DNA of 64,000 bases, taken from Prevotella sp. oral taxon 475. Lineage in GTDB: Bacteria; Bacteroidota; Bacteroidia; Bacteroidales; Bacteroidaceae. Each line of letters begins with the position of its first letter. Positions within the stretch are counted from its first letter, which is position 1. The notes under the pieces were generated by a model. The model saw only the letters and a program-made list of their open reading frames with translations. It searched no databases and had not been told where the DNA came from. The stretch spans positions 2,086,001-2,150,000 of the forward strand of contig NZ_CP072334.1 in NCBI RefSeq assembly GCF_018127805.1, given 5' to 3'. The translations under genes and the position numbers were made by a program. This document shows, one piece after another, positions 50,711 through 59,670 of the stretch.

Positions 50711-52420
50711 ATGGCAAATTACTTTTCGGACTCTCCCGAGTTGGAGTTCCACCTTCATCACCCGTTGATGAAAAGAATTGTTGAGCTGAAAGAGCGCAAC
50801 TTTGAAGATAAAGATAAATACGACGACGCACCCGTTGACCACGAGGATGCCATCGAAAACTATAAGCAACTGTTGGAAATAACGGGCGACATCACCGCTA
50901 ACGTTATCGAGCCAAACAGCGAATCGGTTGACGAAGAGGGTCCACACCTCGTTGACGGACGTATGGTGTATGCCTCGAAAACGTTCGAAAACCTCGACGC
51001 CACGCGCAAAGCTGGCCTGTGGGGCATCTCTATGCCTCGCCGTTACGGAGGTTTGAACCTGCCAATAACGCCTTATTCGATGGCATCTGAAATGATGGCG
51101 ACGGCCGATGCTGGCTTCCAAAACATCTGGAGCTTGCAAGACTGCATCGAAACGCTGTACGAATTCGGAAACGAAGAGCAACGTGAGAAGTACATCCCAC
51201 GCGTTTGCCAAGGCGAAACGATGTCAATGGACCTCACCGAACCCGATGCGGGTAGCGACTTACAAAGCGCAATGCTTAAGGCTACTTATTCGGAGAAAGA
51301 CGGATGCTGGCTTATCAATGGCGTAAAACGCTTCATCACCAATGGCGATTCAGACATCCACCTCGTTTTGGCACGTTCTGAAGCGGGCACGAAAGATGGT
51401 CGCGGACTGTCGATGTTTATCTACGACAAGCGTCAGGGTGGCGTTACCGTGCGTCATATAGAAAATAAGCTGGGCATACATGGTTCGCCTACGTGCGAGT
51501 TGGTGTACAAAGACGCAAAGGCCGAACTATGTGGCGAAACGCGTTTGGGCCTCATCAAGTACGTGATGGCACTGATGAACGGTGCCCGTTTGGGTATCGC
51601 AGCACAAAGCGTTGGCGTGTCGCAAGCCGCTTACACCGAGGGTCTGAACTACGCTCGCGAACGTAAACAGTTTGAAACAAACATCATCGACTTCCCCGCC
51701 GTGTACGACATGCTCTCGCGTATGAAGGCTAAGCTGGATGCAGGACGTAGCATTCTCTACCAAACAGCACGCTATGTTGACGTTTATAAAGCACTCGACG
51801 ACATCGCACGCGAACGTAAACTGACGCCCGAAGAACGTACCGAACAAAAGAAATACATGCGTTTGGCCGATGCCTTCACACCGCTGGCAAAGGGTATGAA
51901 CTCTGAATACGCCAACCAAAACGCCTACGATGCCATACAAATTCATGGTGGTTCGGGCTTCATCATGGAGTATAAGAGCCAACGTCTCTATCGCGATGCG
52001 CGTATCTTCTCTATCTACGAGGGTACAACGCAGCTGCAGGTGGTGGCCGCCATTCGCTATATCACCAACGGAACTTATCTCGGCATCATGAAAGAGATGC
52101 TCGAAGAAGAGGTGGCCGAGAACCTACAACCACTTAAAGAGCGTGTGGCCAAGTTGGTGGAACGCTACGAAGAGAGCGTGAACAACGTGAAAGAGTGTGG
52201 CAACCAAGACAGGCAAGACTTCCTTGCACGCCGCCTTTACGAGATGACTGCCGAGATTTTCATGTCGTTGCTCATCATTGCCGACGCCTCAAAAGCTCCC
52301 GAACTCTTCGAAAAAAGTGCCAACGTGTACGTTCGCATGACAGAAGAAGCCGTTATAGGAAGCCATGCCTTCATCGCCAACTTGAAGGTAGAAGACTTGG
52401 AAAGCTATAAGGCACGCTAA
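50711..52420 (+). CDS. Acyl-CoA dehydrogenase
   Basis: A 569-residue FAD enzyme, longer than the common 380-residue type; the C-terminal 170 residues form an extra helical domain as in several Bacteroidetes proteins. Landmarks: GLWGISMPRRYGGLNLP, MSMDLTEPDAGSDL, WLINGVKRFITNGD, ERKQFETNIIDFPAV, and the catalytic Glu in IYEGTTQLQVV. It oxidises an acyl-CoA (chain length unknown) and uses the EtfBA pair encoded immediately upstream. It may run in the direction of crotonyl-CoA reduction in an anaerobe; that is inference. Confidence 0.92.
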   Translation: MANYFSDSPELEFHLHHPLMKRIVELKERNFEDKDKYDDAPVDHEDAIENYKQLLEITGDITANVIEPNSESVDEEGPHLVDGRMVYASKTFENLDATRKAGLWGISMPRRYGGLNLPITPYSMASEMMATADAGFQNIWSLQDCIETLYEFGNEEQREKYIPRVCQGETMSMDLTEPDAGSDLQSAMLKATYSEKDGCWLINGVKRFITNGDSDIHLVLARSEAGTKDGRGLSMFIYDKRQGGVTVRHIENKLGIHGSPTCELVYKDAKAELCGETRLGLIKYVMALMNGARLGIAAQSVGVSQAAYTEGLNYARERKQFETNIIDFPAVYDMLSRMKAKLDAGRSILYQTARYVDVYKALDDIARERKLTPEERTEQKKYMRLADAFTPLAKGMNSEYANQNAYDAIQIHGGSGFIMEYKSQRLYRDARIFSIYEGTTQLQVVAAIRYITNGTYLGIMKEMLEEEVAENLQPLKERVAKLVERYEESVNNVKECGNQDRQDFLARRLYEMTAEIFMSLLIIADASKAPELFEKSANVYVRMTEEAVIGSHAFIANLKVEDLESYKAR

Positions 52421-52520
52421 AAAGAACTCACCCCCAACTCCTCTACTAAGGGGAGAAGGGGGAATGATATGCCCTGTTTCTTGGGGTTTGAACTATCAGT
52501 TCACACAATGCTGAACAACA

Positions 52521-52565
52521 AAGGGGCGTGTTACCATTGATTGGTAGCACGCCCCTTTTTGTTTT
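52521..52565. terminator. Strong terminator after the etf operon
   Basis: AAGGGGCGTGTTACCA and TGGTAGCACGCCCCTT form a long stem with a 4-5 nt loop, followed by TTTGTTTTT. Confidence 0.88.
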
Positions 52566-52569
52566 TATC

Positions 52570-52805
52570 GACAAACAAAGTTTTTCTTTTGAGTTGTCAA
52601 GAGACTGCTTTACGATTCTCCGAATTAGCTCAATTCGTCGCGCCCTATCTGTTTTGAATCGCTCATCTATCCCTATACACCTTATTATATAAGATTGATC
52701 AGATACATCACGTTATTCATCAACTGGCGCACTCGTTAACAAAACAAGCCTTTGCCCCCTAACTTAGGAGGTTCACCCTGATCAACTCACCCACTCTATT
52801 CCTTT
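52570..52805. other. Gene-free spacer between convergent genes
   Basis: About 240 bp between the etf operon terminator and the ddh stop. No gene or clear repeat is seen. Confidence 0.5.
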
Positions 52806-53705
52806 CTACACCAGATGTCCAATCAGCTCTTCCCTATCACCTGGCAACATATCGATAACAGGAATCTCAACCATGGTATAGCAACCAGGTTGCAAACGCA
52901 TAGAAGCCCGAGCCACATTCACCAACACCTGAGCCGTTAATGCGGGATTATTGATGCTCATATCGAAAGAGAAATGTTGGTTTTGGGTCTTTCCGCTAAC
53001 GCCTTTGCGCACCAAATGCACACCATGTCCCATGTCGCGAACCTCGTCTACAGAGCCAACGGCAAACACATGCGTCTCGTCGTTAGCAAAATATGGGTCG
53101 GCCTTTATCTCTGCAGTCACATCTTCCAGACGTGCGCCCTCTTCGAGTTCAACATACACCATCCGTCGATGAATGCCCTCACCTTGAGGAATCGTCATCG
53201 AGAGCGCATTCTTCACCCCTTTCTTACTGCGCACGCACACACTGTGCCCCATACTCATACCCGGACCGAAGTTCGTATAGGTCAAACCCTTAGGTGCCAA
53301 GCCCTGCATCAGCGTGCGAACGATAGAGTCCGACCCCGGATCCCAGCCCGCCGAGATCACGCTCACCCGTTGATGCGCCTTGCACACCGGCATCAATTCG
53401 GCCCGATAGTTCACAATACCCGTATGGATATCGTAGCTATCCACCGTGTTGATGCCCAGTTCCAGGCATCGTTTCGCATATTGGGGACACTCGCGTGTGG
53501 GCAAAGCCAATATCGCCACGTCCACATCGTGCAGGCAGGCGAGATCTTTCACCACCTCGTACGGGGCGAGTTCCATCGGTTTGTCTACTGCACCCTGTCG
53601 TCTAACAATGCCTGCCACCTCGAAATCGGGAGCTGCCTCCAAAGCCTGGATGGCATACTGCCCAATGTTACCGTAACCCACTACGGCTGCTCTAATCTTT
53701 TTCAT
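52806..53705 (-). CDS. ddh: meso-Diaminopimelate D-dehydrogenase
   Basis: A 299-residue NADPH enzyme converting tetrahydrodipicolinate and ammonia to meso-diaminopimelate for lysine and peptidoglycan. I start it at the ATG at 53705 (MKKIRAAVVGYGNIGQYA, Rossmann GxGxxG); upstream open codons lack family features and cross the promoter. Landmarks: VISAGWDPGSDSIVRTL, FGPGMSMGHSV and FSFDMSINNPALTAQVLV. Length equals other Bacteroidetes Ddh. A TACTTTTGC -7 box lies about 45 bp upstream. Confidence 0.95.
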   Translation of the reverse strand: MKKIRAAVVGYGNIGQYAIQALEAAPDFEVAGIVRRQGAVDKPMELAPYEVVKDLACLHDVDVAILALPTRECPQYAKRCLELGINTVDSYDIHTGIVNYRAELMPVCKAHQRVSVISAGWDPGSDSIVRTLMQGLAPKGLTYTNFGPGMSMGHSVCVRSKKGVKNALSMTIPQGEGIHRRMVYVELEEGARLEDVTAEIKADPYFANDETHVFAVGSVDEVRDMGHGVHLVRKGVSGKTQNQHFSFDMSINNPALTAQVLVNVARASMRLQPGCYTMVEIPVIDMLPGDREELIGHLV

Positions 53706-53759
53706 ATCTCTATTGTTTAAATTTTTATCCTGACGAACGTTGCAAAAGTACGCCATTCG

Positions 53760-54087
53760 GATGGAAAAAGAACACAGAAAAACCTTTTTTCTTGTAAAAA
53801 GACAGGAAAGAACAGGATGCAAGACGAAGGAAAATGCGAGTGTGCCAACTTTTTCCAACTGTTAAAACGGAGCGTTGGGAAAGAGCACATCCTTGCCGTA
53901 TTTCAAAATTTTTCTTCCTACGGCAGCAAATATCGCATTCTCGCACAGTTTTCAAAAATAAAGATAAACATCTGATAATCAACCGTTTACATTTTAAAAC
54001 ATCTAATGAAAGAACTCGATACACCCTTTTGAGAAGTCAAAAAGACCTTTTTGGGCAAACAAAAGACATTTTTTGAACATGCAAAAG
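53760..54087. other. Divergent intergenic region ddh/ECF sigma, left part
   Basis: No gene is supported between the ddh promoter and the CTTAGC array. The stretch is AT-rich with several A- and T-tracts. Confidence 0.5.
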
Positions 54088-54142
54088 CTTAGTTTTTGCA
54101 AGGCCATCTCTTAGCTTTTACCTTCCGTTTTCTTAGTTTTCA
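54088..54142 (+). repeat. CTTAGCTTTTG phased repeat, cluster 4 (three degenerate copies)
   Basis: CTTAGTTTTTG at 54088, CTTAGCTTTTA at 54110 and CTTAGTTTTCA at 54132, exactly 22 bp apart. They lie in the divergent region between ddh and the ECF sigma gene, about 270 bp before the sigma promoter. Confidence 0.8.
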
Positions 54143-54412
54143 TCATTTTATCCCTTGTCTTTTGCATTTTCAAAGCGAGTTGGATCGATTTCAGACAGTT
54201 GATTTTCTCTCTTTCAAAGAAAAGGGCATGTTAAACCAACACTGATTTTTTAATCTTTTTTCGCACATCTGATTCATCAGAGATACAAAACGAGTATATT
54301 TCCTATCTGCTCTTTGAGCGATCATTTCGTTCTTTTCGAGACATGAAAGGCACCCAAAACAGGATAAAAAAAGAAAGTTTTACAGAAGAAGACAGATTCT
54401 TTTAGAGATTCC

Positions 54413-54443
54413 TTGCTCATTCTCCCGTTTTTCGGTATTTTTG
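54413..54443 (+). promoter_or_regulatory. Promoter of the ECF sigma gene
   Basis: TTG at 54413-54415, a 20-bp gap and TATTTTTG at 54436-54443, 26 bp before the ATG. Confidence 0.65.
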
Positions 54444-54469
54444 CATCAAAACATTCAAACGGCACCTAA

Positions 54470-55000
54470 ATGCCACGCGAATCTAATTCCGCATACGATA
54501 CCCTCTTTAGAAGGTTCTACCCGCGGCTCTTCTTTTACGCGCAGAAGATAGTGGGTGAAGACGACGCCGAAGACGTTGTCGAAGAGGTGTTTGCAGACTT
54601 ATGGAGGCGAAAGGACGAAGTCGAGTTCGGCGAAAAAGTTCAAGCCTTTCTCTATAGGGCTGTTTACACGCGTTGTCTCAACGTGCTCAGGCGTAGAAAC
54701 GTAACGACTCGGCACTTGATCTGGGCCGACGAACTGAACGAAAAGCGACTGGAGATGCTCTCCTACAGCAATAGCGAAAGTCCATTCCACCGCCTGGCCA
54801 ACGAAGATTTGCACCGCATCTTGAAACAAGCCATCGACGAACTGCCCGAGAAATGCCGGGAGGTGTTCCGCATGAGCTATCTCCAAGACATGCACAACGA
54901 GGAGATCGCCACCACGTTGGAGGTATCGGTGCGCACGGTAGAGGCCCATATCTATCGCGCGCTGAAGTATCTACGCGCGCGCTTAAAAGATGTAGACTAA
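54470..55000 (+). CDS. ECF-type RNA polymerase sigma factor
   Basis: A 176-residue sigma-70 family factor with only regions 2 and 4. Region 2: YDTLFRRFYPRLFFYAQKIVGEDDAEDVVEEVFADLW. Region 4: IDELPEKCREVFRMSYLQDMHNEEIATTLEVSVRTVEAHIYRALKYLR. It is the start of a sigma-FecR-SusC-SusD array, so it presumably turns on the SusCD pair when the receptor binds its substrate. The anti-sigma gene follows 110 bp downstream. Confidence 0.93.
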   Translation: MPRESNSAYDTLFRRFYPRLFFYAQKIVGEDDAEDVVEEVFADLWRRKDEVEFGEKVQAFLYRAVYTRCLNVLRRRNVTTRHLIWADELNEKRLEMLSYSNSESPFHRLANEDLHRILKQAIDELPEKCREVFRMSYLQDMHNEEIATTLEVSVRTVEAHIYRALKYLRARLKDVD

Positions 55001-55110
55001 CGAAAGAGAAGAGAAAACCAGAGATGATGGAAAATCAACAGGGGCGTTAAGTGTTTCTCCCTTCGACCGTGTTCTATAGATAAACCCGAAGAAAAGACAA
55101 ACGACAACAA

Positions 55111-56097
55111 ATGATGATAGGGCGCATTGTAAGATGGATTACGGGTCGAAGCACCGAGAAAGATCTCGCACGCATCGACCAATGGCTCGAGAACGACGGC
55201 GAGAATGCCCGCACGCTGCTCGAGCTGGAGCAGATATACGACCATCTGCACAATGCCTCGATGCCTGCCCGACGCATCGATAAGGCCTTAGAAAGGGTGC
55301 ACAGAAGAATTGAAGAGGAAGATCGCGCTGGGCGCAAGATCCGTTTTCTGCGCCATGTCTACCGCTATGCCGCTGTCGTTGCCGTACTGGTGGCTTCGGC
55401 TGCAGGCCTATGGCTGTGGCAGAAGAGCACACTTCCGGCCAGTCCTTGCTGCGAATACGTCTTGGTGAGAGCCACCGGTGATCATCCCCGAAAGGTGACG
55501 TTGCCCGACGGAAGCCGAGTATGGCTCAACCGAAATGCTGCCTTGCAATATCCCAAAAACTTTCAGGGACAGATCCGTAAGGTGACCTTGCGAGGCGAAG
55601 GCTACTTCGAAGTGGCCAAAAACAGACACAAACCCTTCGTTGTCGAGAACGAGGCCATGTGCGTAAGAGTGCTCGGAACGGTGTTCAACTTCAAGAGTAA
55701 TGCCGCCGAAGGGAGCTCTACGGTGAGCCTGATTGAGGGTTCGGTAGAGGTGAAAAGTCATCAATCGGCCGACCAAATGGTACTCACCCCCGGTCAGCGG
55801 GCCAACATAGACCGACAAACGGGGCGCATCACCGTGGAGGAAACCGACCTGAATATGGACGTGATGTGGCACAGTGGCATCATCCGCTTTCAAAATGCCA
55901 ACATCCGTTCTATCGCTTCCATCCTCGAAAAGGTGTATGGCGTGAAGATCGTCATCGATGAAGGGGTGGACGAACGGCGCACCTATTCGGGAGCCGTACC
56001 GAAAAAGGAACATGTGGATGCGGTTCTTCTGCTGCTGAGAAACACCTTACCGGTGACCTACCGGAAGGCAGGAGGCCGTTTCCACATCATGCCTTGA
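55111..56097 (+). CDS. FecR-family anti-sigma factor
   Basis: A 328-residue inner-membrane protein. Cytoplasmic residues 1-85 bind the sigma factor, a single membrane helix at about 89-108 (YAAVVAVLVASAAGLWLW) crosses the membrane, and the periplasmic part contains the FecR domain (VTLPDGSRVWLNRNAALQYP, GEGYFEVAKN, VRVLGTVFNFKS) and a C-terminal DUF4974-like STN domain (IRFQNANIRSIASILEKVYGVKI). It relays the signal from the SusC N-terminal domain to the sigma factor encoded upstream. Confidence 0.92.
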   Translation: MMIGRIVRWITGRSTEKDLARIDQWLENDGENARTLLELEQIYDHLHNASMPARRIDKALERVHRRIEEEDRAGRKIRFLRHVYRYAAVVAVLVASAAGLWLWQKSTLPASPCCEYVLVRATGDHPRKVTLPDGSRVWLNRNAALQYPKNFQGQIRKVTLRGEGYFEVAKNRHKPFVVENEAMCVRVLGTVFNFKSNAAEGSSTVSLIEGSVEVKSHQSADQMVLTPGQRANIDRQTGRITVEETDLNMDVMWHSGIIRFQNANIRSIASILEKVYGVKIVIDEGVDERRTYSGAVPKKEHVDAVLLLLRNTLPVTYRKAGGRFHIMP

Positions 56098-56150
56098 CCA
56101 CCCGACACACTACCTTTTGACAAAAGAAACAAAAACAATAACTAAAAACA

Positions 56151-59100
56151 ATGACACGAAAAGAAAAACATGGGATGTGCAGCAAAAGGCTGTGCATGGC
56201 TCTGCTCTTGATGCTTTCCTTCGGATTCGGAGGACGGTGTCTGGCACAAATCACCCTGAAAATGCAAGGTGCGACTCTTGGTGCGGTGATTCAAAAAATC
56301 CAATCGCAACAACACTATCAGTTTTTTTACGACGATGCGCTCGCCCAACTCCCGGTAAATGCCATCGACGTCAACAACGAAAAGGTAGAAAAGGTGCTCG
56401 AACTCCTACTCAAAGGCAAGGGCGTGAACTATAAAGTGATAGACAACGTTGTCTATCTGAAGCAGAAAGAACGTAAACCTGCCGAAAAACAAGCGGCGGA
56501 AAAGAAAAAGATAACGGGCCGGGTGCTCGACGAGAGCGGACAGCCGATGACCGGTGTCACCATCAGCGTGAAGGGAACGACAGATCGTGCCGTGACTGAC
56601 ATCGACGGAAACTATACCCTCTACACGGCAGAAGGTAGTCCTGTGCTACTGTTTTCCTACCTCGGATATCGCTCGAAGGAAGTGAAGGCCGCCCATCTCA
56701 CTACCGTCAACACCACGCTCGACGTCGACTCGAAGGCTTTAGATGAAATCGTGGTGACGGCCTTGGGCATCAAACGCGAAAAGAAAATGCTGGGATATGC
56801 CGTTCAAGACATCAAAAGCGAGGTGCTCAACACCACCGGCGACCCGTCGGTCACCAGTGCCTTAGAGGGCAAAGTGGCGGGTGTACAGATGAATACGGCC
56901 AGCACCGGACTGGGCGGCTCTACCAAAATCACTATCCGCGGCAACTCTTCGCTCACCGATAACAACCAACCGCTCTGGATCGTAGACGGTGTTCCCTTCA
57001 GCGACGAGCAGACTTCTACGGCCTCTGCCTATGGCGGCTACGACCGTGGCGGCACTTCTTTCGACATCAATCCCGAAGACATCGAATCCATCTCGGTGCT
57101 CAAAGGCCCCAATGCAGCGGCTCTATACGGATCGCGAGCAGGCAATGGCGTCATCCTTGTCACCACGAAGAAGGGCTCGCACAAAGGAGGTTTCGGCGTG
57201 AACTATAGCGGTAGTTTCACTTGGAGCAAGGTGGCGCAGGTTCTCCCGATGCAAAATCTCTACGGACAGGGCAGCAGCGGCAAGATCGGCTACCATCTCG
57301 ACAGCAACGGCGACCCTATCGACATCAATAGCGAACAGGCCTTTGGGCCACGGTTCGACGGACACCAGGAAGTGGACTGGGCAGGCGGCAGAAAACCTTA
57401 TCTCTACGATGGCGACAAACTGAGAAACTATTTCAAAACGGCTTTCTCGCAGTTTCACACCGTGGCCGTGGGCAATGCCACCGACAAATCTCACTTCCGG
57501 TTGTCTGTAGGCTTCAACGACAACAAAGGTTTGTTTAAAGACGAAACCTTGGACAAGCTCTCCATCGACCTGAATGCGGGCACGACGGTGAACAAATATC
57601 TCTCCATCGACGGTAAGGTTTCGCTCTCTCGGATGAAAGCCAGCAATCGACCGCTGGCGGGTTTGAATGGCGAAGTGGCGCAGCTGCTGCTCATTCCGGG
57701 CAATGTTCGCCTCGCCGACCTGAGAGATTACTGTACGTCCGACACTCATCTGCACCGCAACTGGTTCGGTCCCGACCAGCATTACTCCAATCCTTACTAC
57801 GTGAGAAAACGCTTCCGCAACAGCGACGAACGCTGGAGAGCTTTCGGCTACTACAGTGCGAACCTCAATCTGGCGGCCTGGTTGAAGTTCAACGCCAAAT
57901 ATTCTTTCGACTATTATCGCACCCGCATTCAAACCTGCGACCTCGGACTGGCCGATCAGGCCATCACAACGCCCACGCAGTCGTGGCAGGAAAAACTCAC
58001 CAACGACTATATGCAGCACAGCGAGGAAAACCATTTCGAACACAACCTCTCGCTGATGTTCATGGGCGACCAACTGCTTTCTGAGAAGTTCCGACTGGGC
58101 TACACGCTCGGTTCGAACACGATGTACCTGAAATACGAGTCGTTCAGCGGTGGCGTGGAAGACATGCTCGACAAAAACAACTGGATTTACAACACCGGTC
58201 GACGTTTAGTAGACGGCGGAAACAATGGTTATAACCGCGCTATGTACTCGGCTTTTGCCTCGGCACAGCTGGCCTTCGACGAATATCTCTCGCTCGATCT
58301 CACCGCCCGCAACGACTGGTCGTCCACCCTGCCCCGGCAAAACAACTCGTTCTTCTACCCTTCGGCGAGCCTCAGCTACGTGTTCTCCGACTTTATGAAG
58401 TCCACAGGCCATGCTCTGCCTGCCTGGATGACGTTTGCCAAGGCACGTTTGTCGCTGGCACAGGTGGGAAAAGACCCCAGTCCGTACAATCTTTACAACA
58501 CTCGCAAGTTCGTTTTCGAAGGGGGCATCCGCAAACCGCTGGTCAACACCATCAAGATGAACAACAACCTGAAGCCCGAAATCAAAACCTCATACGAGGC
58601 TGGTGTTGATATGAAATTCCTCGACAACCGTTTGGGCTTCGACTTCACCTATTATTATAACGTCACCAAGAACCAATCGATGCTCGTCGATGCTGCTGCA
58701 CCCTGGTCGCAGCAGTGGGTCAACGCCGGAAAAATCACCAACTCGGGCGTCGAACTGATGATCTACTCCACTCCCGTGAAGACCCGTCACTTCACTTTTA
58801 ACCTCAACCTCAATCTGGCTCACAACCGTTCTATCGTCAAAGAACTGGCCGACGGCGTGAACAGAATCTACTTCAGCGGCGACCCGAATATGCCCGTGCG
58901 CGTCGGAGCTGTGGCCGGCGGCAGACTCGGAGACATCTATGCCAACAACCTCATCAAACGCGATGCCCGCGGAAACATTGTCGTAGATGCTCACGGACTG
59001 CCTCAACCCGAAACCGGAAACGGTAATCTCGAGCAACATCTCCTCAGTCATCCCATCGGAAACATTCAGCCCGATCTGCTCATGGCACTCACACCCTCGT

Positions 59101-59627
59101 TCGTTTACCGCGGCATCCACCTCTCGGCGATGTTCGACATCAAGGTGGGCGGCGACGTTGTATCCGTCTCCGAAGGCATGGCCACGGCTGTAGGAACCTC
59201 GCAGCGCACGGCCTATCGCGGTGAATACAAGGAAATCAACGGCGTGAAAGACTTCTACATGGTCGTTCCCGGCGTAAAAGAAGACGGATCGGTGAACGAC
59301 ATCCCCGTGAGCGCGCAAACCTATTACTCCACCATCGGACTCTATAAATCGCAGAAAGGCTACGCCGAAGAGTTCGTTCACGATGCCTCTTACATCAAGC
59401 TCAAAGAACTCTCCCTGGGCTACAGTCTGCCACAAACCCTTCTGCGTCGCACACCTTTTGCCGCCGTGAAACTCTCTTTCGTAGCACGCAACCTCTGCTT
59501 CCTGATGAAGCGCACGCCCGGAAACCCCGATGGCGGATACGACACCAGCATGTTCTCTCAAGCACTCGATTTCGCCGCTGTGCCCTACACCCGCACCTTC
59601 GGCCTCTCCATCGAAGCAAAATTCTGA
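56151..59627 (+). CDS. SusC/RagA-type TonB-linked outer-membrane transporter with STN domain
   Basis: A 1158-residue outer-membrane transporter. Signal peptide at residues 1-32; STN signalling domain at about 40-105 (ITLKMQGATLGAVIQKIQ), which marks it as the sensor for the FecR protein. CarboxypepD_reg domain at 120-200 (ITGRVLDESGQPMTGVTISV), then the plug with DEIVVTALGIKREKKMLGYA and NPEDIESISVLKGPNAAALYGSRAGNGVILVTTKKG, and a beta-barrel ending SIEAKF (final Phe). It works with the SusD-like lipoprotein encoded next to import an unknown glycan or peptide. Confidence 0.95.
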   Translation: MTRKEKHGMCSKRLCMALLLMLSFGFGGRCLAQITLKMQGATLGAVIQKIQSQQHYQFFYDDALAQLPVNAIDVNNEKVEKVLELLLKGKGVNYKVIDNVVYLKQKERKPAEKQAAEKKKITGRVLDESGQPMTGVTISVKGTTDRAVTDIDGNYTLYTAEGSPVLLFSYLGYRSKEVKAAHLTTVNTTLDVDSKALDEIVVTALGIKREKKMLGYAVQDIKSEVLNTTGDPSVTSALEGKVAGVQMNTASTGLGGSTKITIRGNSSLTDNNQPLWIVDGVPFSDEQTSTASAYGGYDRGGTSFDINPEDIESISVLKGPNAAALYGSRAGNGVILVTTKKGSHKGGFGVNYSGSFTWSKVAQVLPMQNLYGQGSSGKIGYHLDSNGDPIDINSEQAFGPRFDGHQEVDWAGGRKPYLYDGDKLRNYFKTAFSQFHTVAVGNATDKSHFRLSVGFNDNKGLFKDETLDKLSIDLNAGTTVNKYLSIDGKVSLSRMKASNRPLAGLNGEVAQLLLIPGNVRLADLRDYCTSDTHLHRNWFGPDQHYSNPYYVRKRFRNSDERWRAFGYYSANLNLAAWLKFNAKYSFDYYRTRIQTCDLGLADQAITTPTQSWQEKLTNDYMQHSEENHFEHNLSLMFMGDQLLSEKFRLGYTLGSNTMYLKYESFSGGVEDMLDKNNWIYNTGRRLVDGGNNGYNRAMYSAFASAQLAFDEYLSLDLTARNDWSSTLPRQNNSFFYPSASLSYVFSDFMKSTGHALPAWMTFAKARLSLAQVGKDPSPYNLYNTRKFVFEGGIRKPLVNTIKMNNNLKPEIKTSYEAGVDMKFLDNRLGFDFTYYYNVTKNQSMLVDAAAPWSQQWVNAGKITNSGVELMIYSTPVKTRHFTFNLNLNLAHNRSIVKELADGVNRIYFSGDPNMPVRVGAVAGGRLGDIYANNLIKRDARGNIVVDAHGLPQPETGNGNLEQHLLSHPIGNIQPDLLMALTPSFVYRGIHLSAMFDIKVGGDVVSVSEGMATAVGTSQRTAYRGEYKEINGVKDFYMVVPGVKEDGSVNDIPVSAQTYYSTIGLYKSQKGYAEEFVHDASYIKLKELSLGYSLPQTLLRRTPFAAVKLSFVARNLCFLMKRTPGNPDGGYDTSMFSQALDFAAVPYTRTFGLSIEAKF

Positions 59628-59670
59628 CGAACCTACCCCACTCTACACCGATATTAAAACAGAAAAGAAG

